Shown here one piece after another: positions 55,875-56,292 of a stretch of DNA of 56,292 nucleotides (the first letter of the stretch is position 1; every line of letters begins with the position of its first letter). The notes below the pieces were generated by a model. The model saw only the letters and a list, made by a program, of their open reading frames with translations, was not told the origin of the DNA and searched no databases. The translations under genes were made by a program, and so were the position numbers. The DNA is from Gammaproteobacteria bacterium 53_120_T64. GTDB taxonomy: Bacteria > Pseudomonadota > Gammaproteobacteria > Pseudomonadales > Porticoccaceae. The stretch covers positions 1 through 56,292 of the forward strand of contig MAAT01000037.1 of assembly GCA_002162815.1 (NCBI GenBank). The letters run 5' to 3'.

Positions 55875-56292
55875 TGGTCAACAAAACCGGACACATTAAT
55901 TTGCTAAATTCTCATACTCACTCGGCGACAAATCATTGTTCGACGAGTGAAGCCGGTCAAGGTTGTAATACTTAACATAAGCCCTGACATCTTTCGTCAT
56001 ATGCTCGCGAGTCGGCTGGTGAACCTTGAAGATCCAATCATACTTTAAGCTGCCGAAGAAACGCTCCACCACAGCATTGTCCCAGCAAGCCCCAACATCA
56101 CCCATTGAGGCGCGCACACCATAGTTCTCTAACAGCTCTCGATAAGATTTGCTGGTGTACTGTGAGCCCCGGTCACTGTGAAAAATCAGCCCCTTGAGTG
56201 GCTGGCGAAGGTTGTACGCCATGATCATCGCTCGACTGATTAAGCCGGTAGTCATGCGCTTGTCTGTCGCCCAGCCAATAATACGACGTGAA
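55875..56292 (-). mobile_element. IS3-family insertion sequence (partial)
   Basis: The end near the gene remnant reads TGGTCAACAAAACCGGACAC at 55875-55894, a plausible terminal repeat starting TG. The transposase lies inside it and continues past the window edge. The other end and target duplication are outside the window. Confidence 0.65.
55896..56292 (-). CDS. IS3-family transposase OrfB, C-terminal part
   Basis: The frame runs off the window at 56292 and ends at 55896. Visible are SRRIIGWATDKRMTT, HSDRGSQYTSK with the second catalytic Asp, and WDNAVVERFFGSLK with the catalytic Glu, as in the DDE integrase core (rve) of the IS3 family. The end reads YYNLDRLHSSNNDLSPSEYE. The first catalytic Asp and the N-terminus lie outside the window. 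No stop or frameshift is seen in this part. Confidence 0.92.
   Translation of the reverse strand, partial: SRRIIGWATDKRMTTGLISRAMIMAYNLRQPLKGLIFHSDRGSQYTSKSYRELLENYGVRASMGDVGACWDNAVVERFFGSLKYDWIFKVHQPTREHMTKDVRAYVKYYNLDRLHSSNNDLSPSEYENLAN

Overview
The window reads as the chromosome of a gammaproteobacterium, probably marine. The block gltA / sdhCDAB-sucAB-lpd-sucCD has the order known from Pseudomonas-like relatives, the citrate synthase is the Gram-negative type, recA carries a gammaproteobacterial LexA box, and DUF2835 and the all-alpha dUTPase are typical of this class. The exact lineage is not resolved. Both ends of the window lie inside insertion sequences (IS256 family at the left, IS3 family at the right).

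Layout. 1-2218: IS256 end, a DUF2914 membrane protein, an all-alpha dUTPase and a DUF2835 protein. 2286-15125: TCA-cycle cluster, with sdhCDAB-sucAB-lpd-sucCD on the minus strand from a good sigma-70 promoter and divergent gltA with its own promoter and terminator. 15417-18709: a NarK/NasA-type nitrate transporter with a PP2C phosphatase/Ser-Thr kinase fusion downstream. 19089-47523: a 28-kb exopolysaccharide locus. 47684-54038: YbaK-like protein, SDR, Glu/Leu/Phe/Val dehydrogenase, persulfide dioxygenase-rhodanese fusion and recA. 54311-56292: epoxide hydrolase, an attC-like integron site, a gene cut by an IS3-family element, and that element.

The centre of interest is the exopolysaccharide locus. 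Its gene order (STAS, OmpA, Wza-like, CpsD-like, RsbW-REC-PP2C, hybrid kinase with Hpt, sigma-54 regulator, three glycosyltransferases, Wzx, Wzy, acetyltransferase, glycosyltransferase, Wzz, two glycosyltransferases, sugar transferase) matches sypA-sypR, the symbiosis/biofilm polysaccharide locus of Vibrio fischeri, one for one. Four or five genes are added: a VanZ-like protein, a lone receiver, an NAD-dependent epimerase and a GlmS, plus a sensor module of its own on the SypF kinase.

I find six sequences with the -24/-12 layout of sigma-54 promoters, each just ahead of a transcription unit of this locus (sypA, epimerase, sypH, sypI, glmS-sypMNO, sypP). The locus also encodes its own sigma-54 activator (SypG). 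Together they suggest a self-contained regulon: SypF phosphorylates SypG, SypG activates all six units, and SypE/SypA form a partner-switching brake. SypR would start the lipid-linked repeat unit, the glycosyltransferases extend it, SypK flips it, SypL polymerises it, SypO sets length, and SypC/SypB pass it through the envelope. GlmS would supply amino-sugar precursor on the same signal.
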